From Phoenix dactylifera (Eukaryota; Streptophyta; Magnoliopsida; Arecales; Arecaceae): a stretch of 64,000 nucleotides of DNA. The stretch's first letter is position 1. Every line of letters starts with the position of its first letter. A program made the translations under genes and the position numbers. Positions 28,421 to 39,695 of the stretch are shown piece by piece. Below the pieces are notes generated by a model, which was not told the origin of the DNA, ran no database searches, and saw only the letters and a list, made by a program, of their open reading frames with translations. The stretch covers positions 7,008,585 through 7,072,584 of the forward strand of contig NC_052399.1 of the NCBI RefSeq assembly GCF_009389715.1, written 5' to 3'.

Positions 28421-28720
28421 AACTATGTCGCATTGCGTGCCATAGGATTGTAAATGTGACACATGGTGTGCCAACTGTTGATTAAATGGGTGTCAATATA
28501 TATTCCCCAAGTAACTGTGCATCATTAAATGTTTTCAACAATTTTTTAACTGTATGCCGGTTTCAAGTACTAAAATCAAAATCTAACCAAAAATCAACAT
28601 ATACAATATTATATTGCACTTCATTAACATCAATACAAGACATTTCCACTTAATATGCTGTGACTAAGATCAAAATACAAGTTTCACATCTCGATACATT
28701 CAAAATAATGTCCATATTCT

Positions 28721-31110
28721 TTAGTTGATGACCTCATTACAAGTCCTTCTGTTGTGCCCAAGCTTTTCGCATCGTCCACATTTCATATCACGTACTGACT
28801 CCACTTGAAAAGGTCTTCTCTTCTTTTTAGGCCTGTCAGGACGCTTTTTTCTGATAGGGGGTAGAATGTGAATCTCTTCAGAGGCACTTTGGGGCTTCTC
28901 CATATCAGAAATTAGATTGATTGCTTCAGCATATGTTACTCTATACAATTCAGCTTGGAAGCAATTGTCAGTGAATTGGTACAATGATCTGCCGGCCTTC
29001 TCGATGCATGCACAAGCATGCTTACATGGCATGCAGAAGATTTGCCACTCGCCATAAGAGCAGTTGCACATATGCAGGTCAACTTTGCATGAGTAGTTCG
29101 TATCCTTTACATCATATATCATTATGTTGGACGTAAACACAGCTAATCTCCGACCATCTTCAGCATTTTTATGCAACACTTTCTCAGCATTTGGACAAAG
29201 TTGGGATTGAATGCCATATCCTCGATTATGTCGTTCATGCATTATCTGCATTATTTGGATCCGGATATGGTCAACCATCTCAGGCACAGCGAGATGACGA
29301 GCCTCTATGACTTAACTATTAAAAGACTCTGCCACATTCGATGTCACAATGCCCCAGCATGGATCTGAAAATACTGAATTTGCCCAATGCTCTGGTTTTG
29401 CATGTAGGAGAAAGGTGGTAGCACCAGGGGCTTCTGATGTAACTTTGCAATTAGCTTTTGAAAAACATTAAGCCTTGGAGTATAGGCAGCAGCATTTAGT
29501 AAATCAATCAACCTCTTTCTCTCAGTTGCACGATAATGGACAAGCACCTGCATTGACAATTAAGAATTAGATATACCACATGCTATATTACTTAGATATT
29601 TTGTAGTTTAAATTATTCATAATATGACAATGCAAACCTGATTCTTGAAGTTTTTTTTTCACATGACAGATACAATATGAGTGGTAAGAACCAGAAAAGT
29701 ACTTCGGCACTGATTTAATAATCCCCTGATGTCTATCCGTCATAAATGTGAACTGTTGACCACGATACTCACGACAACTATGAATAGCTTTTTTCAAAAA
29801 TCGGCAATACGATTCTCAATTTTCATCACTTTCTTTCTATATCTACCATACCATAAGTTATATGAAACATATCATCATTCCTATCTTTGAAAGTGGCTCC
29901 AAGCAGTACACCTCCATCCTTATGCTTTATAAATGTGCCATCCATAAAAATCAAAGGACAACATCCTTTTATGAAACCCATTAGTGAAGCATGAAAACAA
30001 ATGAATAGACGTCCGAATCAACCTTCAATTGTTTCATACTCTGCAATGCTGTCGGGGTTGGTCTGAAGAATGGCATTGCAATACCAGCAAATCCAGTCAT
30101 AAGATAGCTGTCTATTACTATAAAGATCCATCATAGCCACCTCCTTACCATGCTAAGCTTGATGATATGGTAATTCAATACGATATTCTCGACGAATATC
30201 CTTTACAATATCACTCGGCTTATATAACGGCATATCTTGAAGTTGATCTTTAATAATTTTCGAAATCCAATGTTTCGAAGCCTTTAAATGAGACCGCATT
30301 TGCAACCCTCCTCCACATCTGTGGTTGCAGTGCATTTTTTTAATTGCAAACTTTTCACCATTCCAAAGGCGAGAAGCATGGATGCGTCATTCGCAACCTT
30401 TATATACACATTCTATAGTAACTTGCTCACGATTGTTTTTCATGAACACAAAATTTCTGCATTTTGCAATACAATAGTTGCGAATGGTGTCACGTAGAGT
30501 TTCCACATTCATGAATTTCTGACCAACGCCCTCTATACAGTTTTTCCAAGCATTTAACGAATTTTTTTGACTTGCTTCTCTTTAATTGCGGATTTTGTTT
30601 CTTCAACAACTGGACCAAAATTGCTCGAGCTACCCTTTGAAAAAAAATTTCCTTTCGAATTAATTTCAGCACAATTTGATGAGCCACTGTCCATACAATA
30701 GGATAAACATTATTTTAGCACACTTATTAAAGTCTTTTGCACTTAAATTGTACAAACTAAAATTTCAAATATGGAATACCTCTCAGTTACCACAGCAACA
30801 CTTTTGATCAAGGTTGGAGAATGAGTAACAACTATCTCGATCACCTTGGCATTTAAGTTGGCGTGTATTTGATGCATGTCACGAATATCCTTATCGCTCA
30901 TGAGCGTAACAAGCATTCTACACTTATTTGGAATATAAAACTTAACTTCTATCATTATAGAAGATAAATGTCTCCACCTTTCAACTATTTTCTTAAAAAT
31001 CTGATTAAAAATTGTGTCCTTTGAGATGGAAATAATGATAGCTTCGCTATTATAACAACAAATGGCCATAAAAATAGAGCTAGCAGTGTTCTCTGAAGCT
31101 ATGATAATGG
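28721..31110 (-). pseudogene. MURA-type (MULE) transposase of MULE-1, degenerate
   Basis: Read on the minus strand, the order is as follows. An N-terminal PB1-like/MULE leader lies at 31110-30743. A Lys-rich linker lies near 30490-30690. The MULE N-terminal domain (SKHWISKIIKDQLQDMPLY, then IVKDIRREYRIELPYHQA) lies at about 30153-30290. The DDE core has the first Asp in FMDGTF (codon 29940-29942), the second in FMTDRHQG (29735-29737), and the Glu in NVAESFNS (29327-29329). A SWIM zinc finger (CNCSYGEWQIFCMPCKHACACI) lies near 29010-29080. A C-terminal zinc knuckle (CGRCEKLGHNRRTC) lies near 28735-28780. Stops and frame changes separate these blocks, for example just after NVAESFNS, though some gaps could be introns. 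Such transposases cut and paste MULEs. Confidence 0.88.
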
Positions 31111-31862
31111 AAAAAAGAGGGGGCAATGAACAGATGATTCCGAATTGCAAACAGAGTTAGAAATATAGTGAAGCAGAGTCTCATCACACAGAGAAAGAGG
31201 GACTCAACATTCTCTCAAACAGGGAACATATAAAGAGTAAGAGGGACTCAACATTTTTAGGTCAGCACAAAGGCTCAACATGCTCTCTCCCTATCCATCT
31301 AGTATCCATCATAATGGGTGCATGTCTCTTCCTTGACCAAAGAATCTCCAATGGCAAAGATAAAACAGAGAGGACAGAGACAAAATGCGTATCCTATTGC
31401 AGGTTATTTTTTCTCCTATTTTTCCATTTCAAAATCTTCCCCCAAAGCCATCTTCGGTAAACATCTTCCGTGGGATCACCAGGGGCATCTTAGGTTAAGA
31501 GCTGGAAGTGGGAAGCTTATCTGGGAGCATCTTCGGTAGAGAAAAACAGAGTTGTTTCGGATAGAAAACGGATACGCGGGAGATTTTTTTTTCCCGCTTC
31601 CGGTAGCATGGGGGCACTTGCCGTAACCTGGGGCACTTTGGGTACTATATTTTAAAGGAAACAGTAACTCAGGGACCAAGAATTAGAGAACCATTTAGTA
31701 GTGGACTGAAAGTAAGAGTTTTGGTCAACAGTGACCTCCAGTTAGAGTTGAGTCTTTGGAGGGATGGGAAAGTAATTTTTCTTTTTCTTTTTTTCCTCCT
31801 GTTCTGACTCGGCTGAACTAAGCCCGCCCTTTCTCTTGCTGGCCTCCCTTTTCTGTTATTTT

Positions 31863-32384
31863 TCAAAAGATTTTTTTTTCTTGAAACCCTTCCTTTCCTG
31901 GAGATATAGGCGGGGCGAGAGCAACTAGAAGGTGGGGTGTGGGTGAGGACGGCCTCGGAGACGACGTCGAGGAAGTGGTGTAGATGGAGGCGGCGAGGGC
32001 GAGCTCGTTCTGGAACTCGCACTCCCCTTGGAAGGAGCCGAAATCCATGAGCTTTAGCTCTTGATCGGAGAGGAGAGCGTCGTAAAAGATGAAGACAAAC
32101 CAGCCCTGGCTAATAAGGCTTGTGGGAGGGGGAGAAGGAGGCGGCGTTTGTAGGAGAATTGGCGGCGGAGGCTTGTCGAAGGGGGCATGCAGGGCGAGGC
32201 AACGATATAGGGCCAGAATCATAGTAGTGCGGCAGCCGCAGCCACCGAGGTGACCGTGATGGGGTGGCGGCGGTGGTGGTGCGGGAGAACAGCGGCAGTA
32301 GGATCCAAACTCATTTCTAACCCTGATTATATTGTATATTGAACTCTCAAATCCACCTTTTTCTAGTTTGTTTCTCGGAGCCAC
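31863..32384 (-). other. Unrecognised GC-rich open frame of 173 codons
   Basis: An open frame beginning MAPRNKLEKGG with Pro-rich stretches at about 35-42 and 74-92. A more ordinary-looking segment (DALLSDQELKLMDFGSF, then ECEFQNELALAASIY) lies in the middle, followed by a Ser/Pro tail. It is much more GC-rich than the surrounding DNA and lies just outside the MULE-1 transposase end. I recognise no family. It could be a host gene exon, a captured gene fragment, or a chance frame in GC-rich DNA. No TATA box or splice partner was identified. Confidence 0.25.
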
Positions 32385-35242
32385 TTATGATGTACAACGA
32401 AATTTAAATTTGTTTGATATATAAGTTCGGAGAAACCTTGCAAAGCTATTCTAATAGATGCGGTAATTAACATGAATCAGATTCTTCCCCTCCTTTCATC
32501 TTATTTCATAAAGGTGGCTCGAGCAATAGCTATTTGTGTAGGATATAAGTTTATATCTGAACAACAGCATCATGGCTCTTTATTATGTGCAGTTTCTCCT
32601 CACTGATAATCTTATTGCAAGTCTGTGGAAACACCAACTCGAGCTAAACTTCGGACATTTTTTTGAGATAAAAAATTTCTTAAAAGAACTTGAATGCACA
32701 TCATCTTTAACATAGAATTTCTCATTCCTCAATGTAGGTGGCATTCCTTTATGAACAATAACATTGTTGATGCTAGACAAAAGTCATATATTCAATAGTT
32801 AAGTACATTAATTAGTAGACATGTCCAAGTACTAGTGTGGAGGTGCCCGTATCAAGTGATATCTTCATTTTTTTCGTTCTTGTGTACTTATCAGCATTTT
32901 TTTTTTTTGGTTCTTGTGTGCTTCTTACAAGGAAGCAGGGGAGGGACAGGAGGGTTGGTGATAAGAAAGCTCCATTAAATGTTCTCAAAAAAAAAAAGAG
33001 CACCAAACACATGTAATATGGGACAAATGATCTTATAACATAATCTTATTATAATGGGTACAGCTGTAAGCTTTAGTCTTGTGAAAAGTGCTGACATTTT
33101 ATGAAATGTACAGAATCAAGGATTTGGCCTCAGTTCATGTTAGACAAGATATTGGGTTTATTGCCAATACAATGTCATAAAATCCCAAACTTTATTATCT
33201 TGGCCAGGCCAATATAAACTGTCTTGGATAAGATTTTTCCACCTTTTTTTTCATAGAGGTGGTAAATGCTCACCCAGATTTACAAACCGCGAGGATTAGT
33301 TGAAATAAAAATGTTTAGACTATGATTTTTCGCAATTGCAGAAGTCATTGGTTGGATTTTGCTTCAGCCTCCAAACCAACGAATCACCATGGGCTCAGGA
33401 AACCCCTAAAGCTATCTTAGGCCTCTAAGATAGTGATTATAGTGCTGTGGTTTTTGGGCTACTTAAAAGTTGATCTGGGTGATTAGGAAGAATGTCCATT
33501 CTCTTTTGATGGGATGGAAGGTTGTGCAGTTACTTGATAAGAGAATGAACAAATATATTGAAGAGAAAAGTTGGAGTATATGTCATATTCTAGATTATCA
33601 TGTTTTCTTTTCCACTTTTATTTGATGACTAATCCTAGATCTCTTTTTGTCAGCATTAATTTTCTTTTATATTTTAAGTATGTGAAAAAAAATATTGAAG
33701 AAAAGATTTGTGATGCGTCGTCGATCTATCAGCAAAAACATTTCCAATGCCAACCTGGGCCAGACCGAGCTCACTTGTAGCTCGTTGGGCCAACCCTAGA
33801 TATCATCAGTTTATTACAGGCTGAGGTTGGGCCCACATTTTGGAGATATGGGTCAAGGTAGTGACCATCTTGAAAAATTTATCTATCCTTAAACTTGTTT
33901 AAAGCTGTTACTCCCATTTCTACCCTTGAATCTGCCCATCTTCGGTTCAGGTAAGCCAGGGTTCCTCCATCTTCGGTTCTAATGCTACAAGCTTTCGTTA
34001 GTTTATACTTGATTCACATCTAGTGTATAAAAGTTCTCATATTTCTGAAATGAAACATAATAGAGCCTGATGCAGAATGAAGGTTAAGTCACCGATGGAT
34101 AATTTAGTTGGCATGCCCATATGCAATGTCATGTTCCTCTCTTTGTAATTCACTTTTTCAGGAGAGATCTCCAAGAAGTTGTTAGTGCAACTTTCCTCTT
34201 CTTATGGCTATGCACGTCCACAGAAAAGCAAACGGTGCAGTTGACTGAGTTGCTGCTTATGCGGCTCACCATTTTGGAAGCTTTGTATGGATGAATCGTG
34301 ACACAGTGCCAGTTTCTTTATCTGGTCTTTTTTTTTTAATTTTATTGGCTGCATCCACATCTATAGAGCATGAGCCACCATTGTACCCAAAAACAAAAAG
34401 AAGCTATTTTTCTATTTGGGATATCTTAGGTTAGACAAGCTATCGATGGGCCTCTAAATAAGACCCATATCAACTAAATTCCTCTCCAGTCAAAATCCTA
34501 CGGGATAACAAAACCAGAAATAGGATTTAGGCCAAGACTAGAACGGGCCTCCAGAAAAAATGGGCTGGACAGGCTAACATACCCGATTTCTATAGAAAAT
34601 CTGGTCTAATCCCAACAAGCCCTAATTTGGTTTTATTTCATAAAAATGCCATCAAGCTATCGATGTTCAGATTGCTGTAGAATTACAGCAATGGCATACT
34701 GCTTTATTTTAAAAGCAAGAAGAAGAAACACGACCAGCCAACAATCAGGCTTTCTGACAATGTGAGATAAGAGAACGAGTCTGCTTTAGTTGCCATATCC
34801 TGTCCTGCAAGTTCCTTATCTTCGTCAAGGCTTTACCAAATCTCTGGGTTCTCTGTTAATCTGCACTCTAATGTGCAATTTGTAACATTAATAACCAAAA
34901 GGAAGAAAACATACCAATGGGCAACAAATGAGAGGATAGATAAGAGAAGCCCAATAACCAGTCCAGCCCACAACTCAGAGCCCACAGACCACCCCGCTAA
35001 CCCAAATGGAGTCGAGCCCAAGAGCTCGGCAGATGTAACCTAATGGGCTTTTTTTGCAAATAAGAAACTCAATCGCACTTAAAAGGGAGCGGTTGGACCA
35101 CATTTGAACACCTTTCATAAAATACAACAGCTTAACAAAAGAATAAGTCCACAGTCCCCATCGCACAGAAAAGCCCACCAATCCCGCAGCACGTATCCCG
35201 TCACCTCCTGATCAGAATAAGAAGAAATAAAACCGAATCCAA
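32385..35242. other. Intergenic DNA between MULE-1 and the ELO gene
   Basis: AT-rich DNA with no recognised gene. Segments near 33750-33850 and 34540-34625 contain GGGCC-rich strings like those in degraded repetitive DNA. The part from about 34830 is the 3' flank of the ELO gene. Confidence 0.5.
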
Positions 35243-36085
35243 TCACTCGCCCTTGTCCTCCTTCCTCTTGCCGCCCTTCTTGCCGCCGGCGGTGTAGGAG
35301 GTATTGTGGAAATCGAGGAAGAGGGCGAGGAGCGAGGCGTTGAAGACGGCGTTGAAGAGCCACCCGTTCATCCCGCTACACCCGCCGCCGGCGAAATGGT
35401 ACCAGAGGAACACCACCGACACGGCGAAGCTGAACACGAACTGCGCGATCTGAAGCTCCGTCACCGCCCGCTTCCACCGCGGCCGCCACCGCCACCCGGC
35501 GCTGCTCGACAGATAGTACGCGTACATCACCACGTGCACCCCGGCGTTCGTCACCAGCGCCACAGGAACCAGCGACTGCGCCGCCGCCAGCCAGATGTAG
35601 CACATCACGATGACGCCGGCGTGGTGGTAGACGTGGAGGAAGGTCAGGCGGCGTCCGCCGGCGAGGAGGATGAGGAGGGTGTCGAGGAGCTCGTAGATCT
35701 TGGAGAAGTAGAAGATGTGGGCCCAGAAGAAGACGGGACCAGCGCCGGCACGGGTGGAGGAGGAGGGAGGGAAGCAGAATATCCAGCGGGGGGAGGGGGC
35801 CTGGGCAAGGGCGGAGAGGGCGCAGCCGACCGCCATGGCCGCGGAGACTAGGAAGAGGAGGAGGTTGTGGGCGGAGGAGGCGAGGCGGAGGGCGGCGGCG
35901 GAGGGGGAGGGGAGGGGGAGGAGGCCGCGGTGTAGAAGGAGGGTGAGGGAGAGGTAGGAGAGGACGATGCCGGCGACGAAGGGTACGGAGGCGCCGGGGG
36001 TCTCGTTGGGACGCCATTCGAAGCCGGCGATTGCTGGGTGGTCCACCAACCACCACCGGAGGCGGTACAGCCACCACGACGCCAT
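35243..36085 (-). CDS. ELO-family fatty acid elongase (GNS1/SUR4 type)
   Basis: Intronless, GC-rich gene of 280 residues. ELO proteins are ER membrane condensing enzymes that join malonyl-CoA to a fatty acyl-CoA in very-long-chain fatty acid and sphingolipid acyl elongation. The family signature is present in order: KIYELLDT (129-136), the catalytic histidine box HVYHH (151-155), and NAGVHVVMYAYY (180-191). A TELQIAQFVFSF span lies at 209-220. Six to seven hydrophobic segments are visible. The tail (267-280) is Lys-rich (GGKKGGKRKEDKGE), which suits ER retention. Plants have few ELO genes beside their main FAE/KCS condensing enzymes; this one resembles the HOS3/ELO-like group. The start is the only ATG before the first membrane span. 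No damage was seen. It lies 3.6 kb from the PDCT gene on the same strand. Confidence 0.94.
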   Translation of the reverse strand: MASWWLYRLRWWLVDHPAIAGFEWRPNETPGASVPFVAGIVLSYLSLTLLLHRGLLPLPSPSAAALRLASSAHNLLLFLVSAAMAVGCALSALAQAPSPRWIFCFPPSSSTRAGAGPVFFWAHIFYFSKIYELLDTLLILLAGGRRLTFLHVYHHAGVIVMCYIWLAAAQSLVPVALVTNAGVHVVMYAYYLSSSAGWRWRPRWKRAVTELQIAQFVFSFAVSVVFLWYHFAGGGCSGMNGWLFNAVFNASLLALFLDFHNTSYTAGGKKGGKRKEDKGE

Positions 36086-39000
36086 CCTCTTTTAAGGATT
36101 TTGGAGGACGATTTTGGTGGAAGGCGGAAGACGTGGTTTTGCGGCTGAGTATGTAGTTCGGGAAAAGTCTACGGCGAGGAATGTGATAAGACGAGACGTG
36201 GAGAGTGCTATGGAGTTGGTAGTGTAAATGGGCCGGTTCACAGCAGTGACGAGCCCAGCCCGATTTAAAACCAATGCATGCGACCCGAACCCAAGCCGAT
36301 GAGGAAGGGTCAGATTGGAGGCTACGCCGGCCCGGTATGTTGTCATTCTTTCTGTTTCCTAATTATGAGGTTCTTTTGTTGTTGTTTTCTTTTTTTTGAA
36401 AAATAAAACCACTACTTTGTTTTCATCTACAAAATCATTATAAATAGTTGTCGTACAAGAAAAAATAGGGAGTTATACACTTTATTCAAACATGTACGTC
36501 ATATATAAATGTATACATACTAACTGTAGATTTATGGGTCGGGCCAAGGTGTCAACCTGGACCGGGCCTGACATTCATACGTGCATAAAATCTTGAGATG
36601 GGTCTGATCGAATAAATTTAAAACTATAGCCCCGGGCTCATCTAACCCATTTGCCTCTAGGGTGACCGGAGGAAATATTGGACACCTCGACTCGGGCCAA
36701 ACCTACCGCATTAACCTCAGGCATAAAATGAGGATAACAACTTTAGTCTCAACCGAGCAGCCAACCAACCGAGGTGATTGACTTCGGTCTCGATGGAGAA
36801 AAAGCCATCAGCCAAGGAGAACAATCAACACGTGTCGAAAAGGACTAACAGTCCTAACAACCGACAGCTCTGACAGCCTGCAGTTGTGGTTGCACCACGG
36901 CATGCGAGAACATTGTCTGACTAATTGAATGCCAGAACACTCTCCTTCTTTACAGTTTTTTGAATTGGAGGGGAGATTAGTTGATTAGAACATTGTTTGA
37001 CCAATTAAATGATAGAACCTCCTCCTCCTTAATGCTTTTGAATTGGAGGGGAGGGGAGGGGAGGGGAGGGAGGGAAGGAGAGCCCCTGTAAGGCTTATTG
37101 TTTTTCTGCAAACACGTAGATAATTGATGAGTATTACCCTATCCAAAATCTATGGATGAATGCTATGTGAATATGTGCAAGTTTATTCCTTTTCAAAAAA
37201 ATCTTTCATCCAGTGGGTGGCTGAGGTGATTATTATCCTGGCTTTAAAACAATTATATCGATACCTAATTTTGTCATGTATCTGAATAGCTAACATAGAA
37301 TGTCTGATCTGTATGTAAAATGAATCAGACCTTGGAATCTACTAGCCTCCACTGATTCTAGCAAGCACTATGCTCACGTTGCCCACTCCAAGTATAAAAC
37401 TTGCCGCATTATTCATCCTAGCACTGAGAGGGCTGAACTTACTCTAAATTAAGCTCTAATACTCTTTGTAACTGTCGAGGATCATGTGTGAGATTTAGAC
37501 CCTTATGGAATAATTAGTGGAAGCTAGATAGATTGATATACTAGTGACTTAAACTTTTAATTGAATCGAGTTCCGACTTGTATATCAAGGCATTGTTTTG
37601 GTTGAGCTCAAACTCCCTGTTTCCCCAGTAAGCGGTGTGAACGCTGATGGTTGAGTCATGGTGGCCGTGGTGCGTCGAGCTGATGAAGTTGACTTGATGA
37701 ATCAAGTGTTGGATTTAAACATGGACTTGATAGGCTCGCTATGCATCGAGTTGGTAAGTAATTGGGTGCAGATTGGATGGCGAGCTATGTGGCTAACCAT
37801 ACTAAATTTATATTATGAGATTTTTCTACATAGCTTCTGCAGCTTTGTAAAAATATTTCATTTTTTAGAATTTCATGGATGTGTTTGCACTTGTTTTAAA
37901 TAATTAATTCGTCCATTCTACAAAAGAAAAAGAAGAGTAATGAGGAACAGAGTTTGAGCTTGATCAGGTGGTAATGGATTAGACTTGAGGGAAGTTCAAA
38001 TCAGTTTATACAAGAAGAGGAAGAATGTTACAGATCACAAATAAGACTCGTAGATCAAGGTCTTCTTTTACTTCCAACTTGTATATCAAGGTCATCTTCT
38101 GATTGGAGTTAAGTTCTTTCTCTCCCCCCTACAGTACTAACTCTGTTTTTTGGGGTGATAGACATTGTTATGTTAGTTTGATGATATCTGCTGTTATGGA
38201 CCTAATGATACATGATGCTTTTGGGTCATGGATTTAACATTCAGGCTCTAAACATTTAGGAACATCCTTTCAAGGGACCACAGTCACTTTTGATCCACAG
38301 AAGGTGCACTTACTGTGCTGCTTGTTTGTTACGTTTCAGTTCCTTTTTCTCTTCTAGTTGCATGCCTATAATGTGGTACCTGTAAAAAAATTGTCTTTGA
38401 TGTGATAATGGTGCAGAAATCATGATCAATTTAATATCAATTGCTAATATCCTCCACAAATATCCATTTCTTCAGGCTAGCTTATTCTCTTCATTGCAGT
38501 AGGCTATCTACAATGCCATAATAATATGGAAGGTGCCTCTTAATTGTGGTGGTTGTTGCAGGTCACTGTTGACTGATGGCAAGGCATTTTGATATCCCTT
38601 CTCAAATTTCCTAAATGAATATTTTTCATATCACCTGCAATGCATAAATTAGGCCACAAGGACATCCAGCCATCCTTTACAGAGCTAAAGCACAGCATAG
38701 CCATACTTTGAATCTAAACTAATTGTAAACCTGCTCAAAATAGAGGGTAACCTAAATCAAAATACAAACATACTCAACACAGAGAGGTGACTAACAATTG
38801 TTTGAAAGCATTTGGAGAACCGTCAATCTCATCCATTGCAAATAACAATCTACCCGAAAGAACTTCTATGATTCGTGATGGTTTTCCTGGGGTTTGTCTA
38901 TATAGCTCTAATAGTGCCAGTAATCAAGGCCATATTCCCTCATTTCAAGTTGTAGATCGCTTGCCTTTCAATTGACGCATTACCTTTCTTTTTTTTTTTT

Positions 39001-39695
39001 CAATACACCATTCGGTAAAGTGTAGGAATTTTGAAGTAGAATTGGCAGTAAGAAGGTTAATGCAACTTGCATGCAGAGTCTGGCAGAAAAAATTGAGTGC
39101 GCAGAAGGCGCCTGCGACAGAGCAACCTTTCCACATTCAAGCAATGTGATTGTAAGCTGTGCAATTGGCAGCTCGTACTCTGATCGAGTAAGTGAACCCC
39201 TTCTCATTTTCCATCAAATGCAAGAATCTAAAAGAATGAGAGAGAGCAGGGACATCATCCTCATAAATGGATGCTGACCTCTTCCCTATCCTAGTTATAT
39301 CTACATGGAGATCGCTGCTAGCTGAACCCTGTCCCAGGATGCATGGATCCAAGCTCGCTATTACATGAGCTATCCTAGCGCTTTGGGATCTATCCTTCAG
39401 CTCAGCTGACAATCTTGACTTAAACCTCGATGTAATGCTGCTTCCCACCTCATTAGAAGCTAAGCTGGCTTGGTACCAGTTTTCATCTTGGTGATATCTA
39501 TATGATTAGAAGAAGAAGTAAAAAAAGAAAAATGCTGACTTCCTGATCTAGTGAATCCAAAGATGGTGTACAAAATGGTGACTGGTGTTTTAGGAGGTGA
39601 AATTCGGTGCCATGGAATTATTTATGTGTAAAAAACAAGAGGGCAGAAAAGAAATGAAGAGGCAGGCGAGAGGTTTCTGCATTACATGGGAATGG
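36086..39695. other. Intergenic DNA between the ELO and PDCT genes
   Basis: It holds the ELO promoter side and the PDCT 3' flank. At 36530-36660 there is GGGCC-rich repetitive-looking DNA. From about 36700 a segment contains two diverged copies of a sequence of about 80 bases, near 36912-36974 and 36993-37055, followed by a (GGGGA) tract. The segment resembles LTR or other repeat debris but could not be classified. The rest, 37100-39690, is AT-rich with no recognised gene. Confidence 0.5.
37046..37076 (+). repeat. (GGGGA)n tract
   Basis: About five units of GGGGA/GGGAGG in a row, giving at least four G-runs of three or more within 30 bases. On sequence grounds it could fold as a G-quadruplex. 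Confidence 0.85.

Larger units (their letters stand above)
25680..31640. mobile_element. Mutator-like element (MULE-1) with two convergent genes
   Basis: The element is inferred from its cargo: a plant-mobile-domain/DUF1985-like gene on the plus strand (26480-27640) facing a MURA-type transposase on the minus strand (28721-31110), with a degenerate tandem array between them. The outer limits are approximate. I looked for terminal inverted repeats near 25680-25760 and 31600-31720 and found only weak resemblance, so the ends may be eroded or lie elsewhere. Both genes carry stops and frameshifts, so the copy is not autonomous, although all three transposase catalytic residues are still readable. 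Confidence 0.75.

Noticed and set aside
35306-36077. Long open frames on both strands across the ELO gene
   Set aside because: They are Arg/Pro/Glu-rich shadows created by the high GC content. Only the minus-strand frame with HVYHH and the membrane spans is real.
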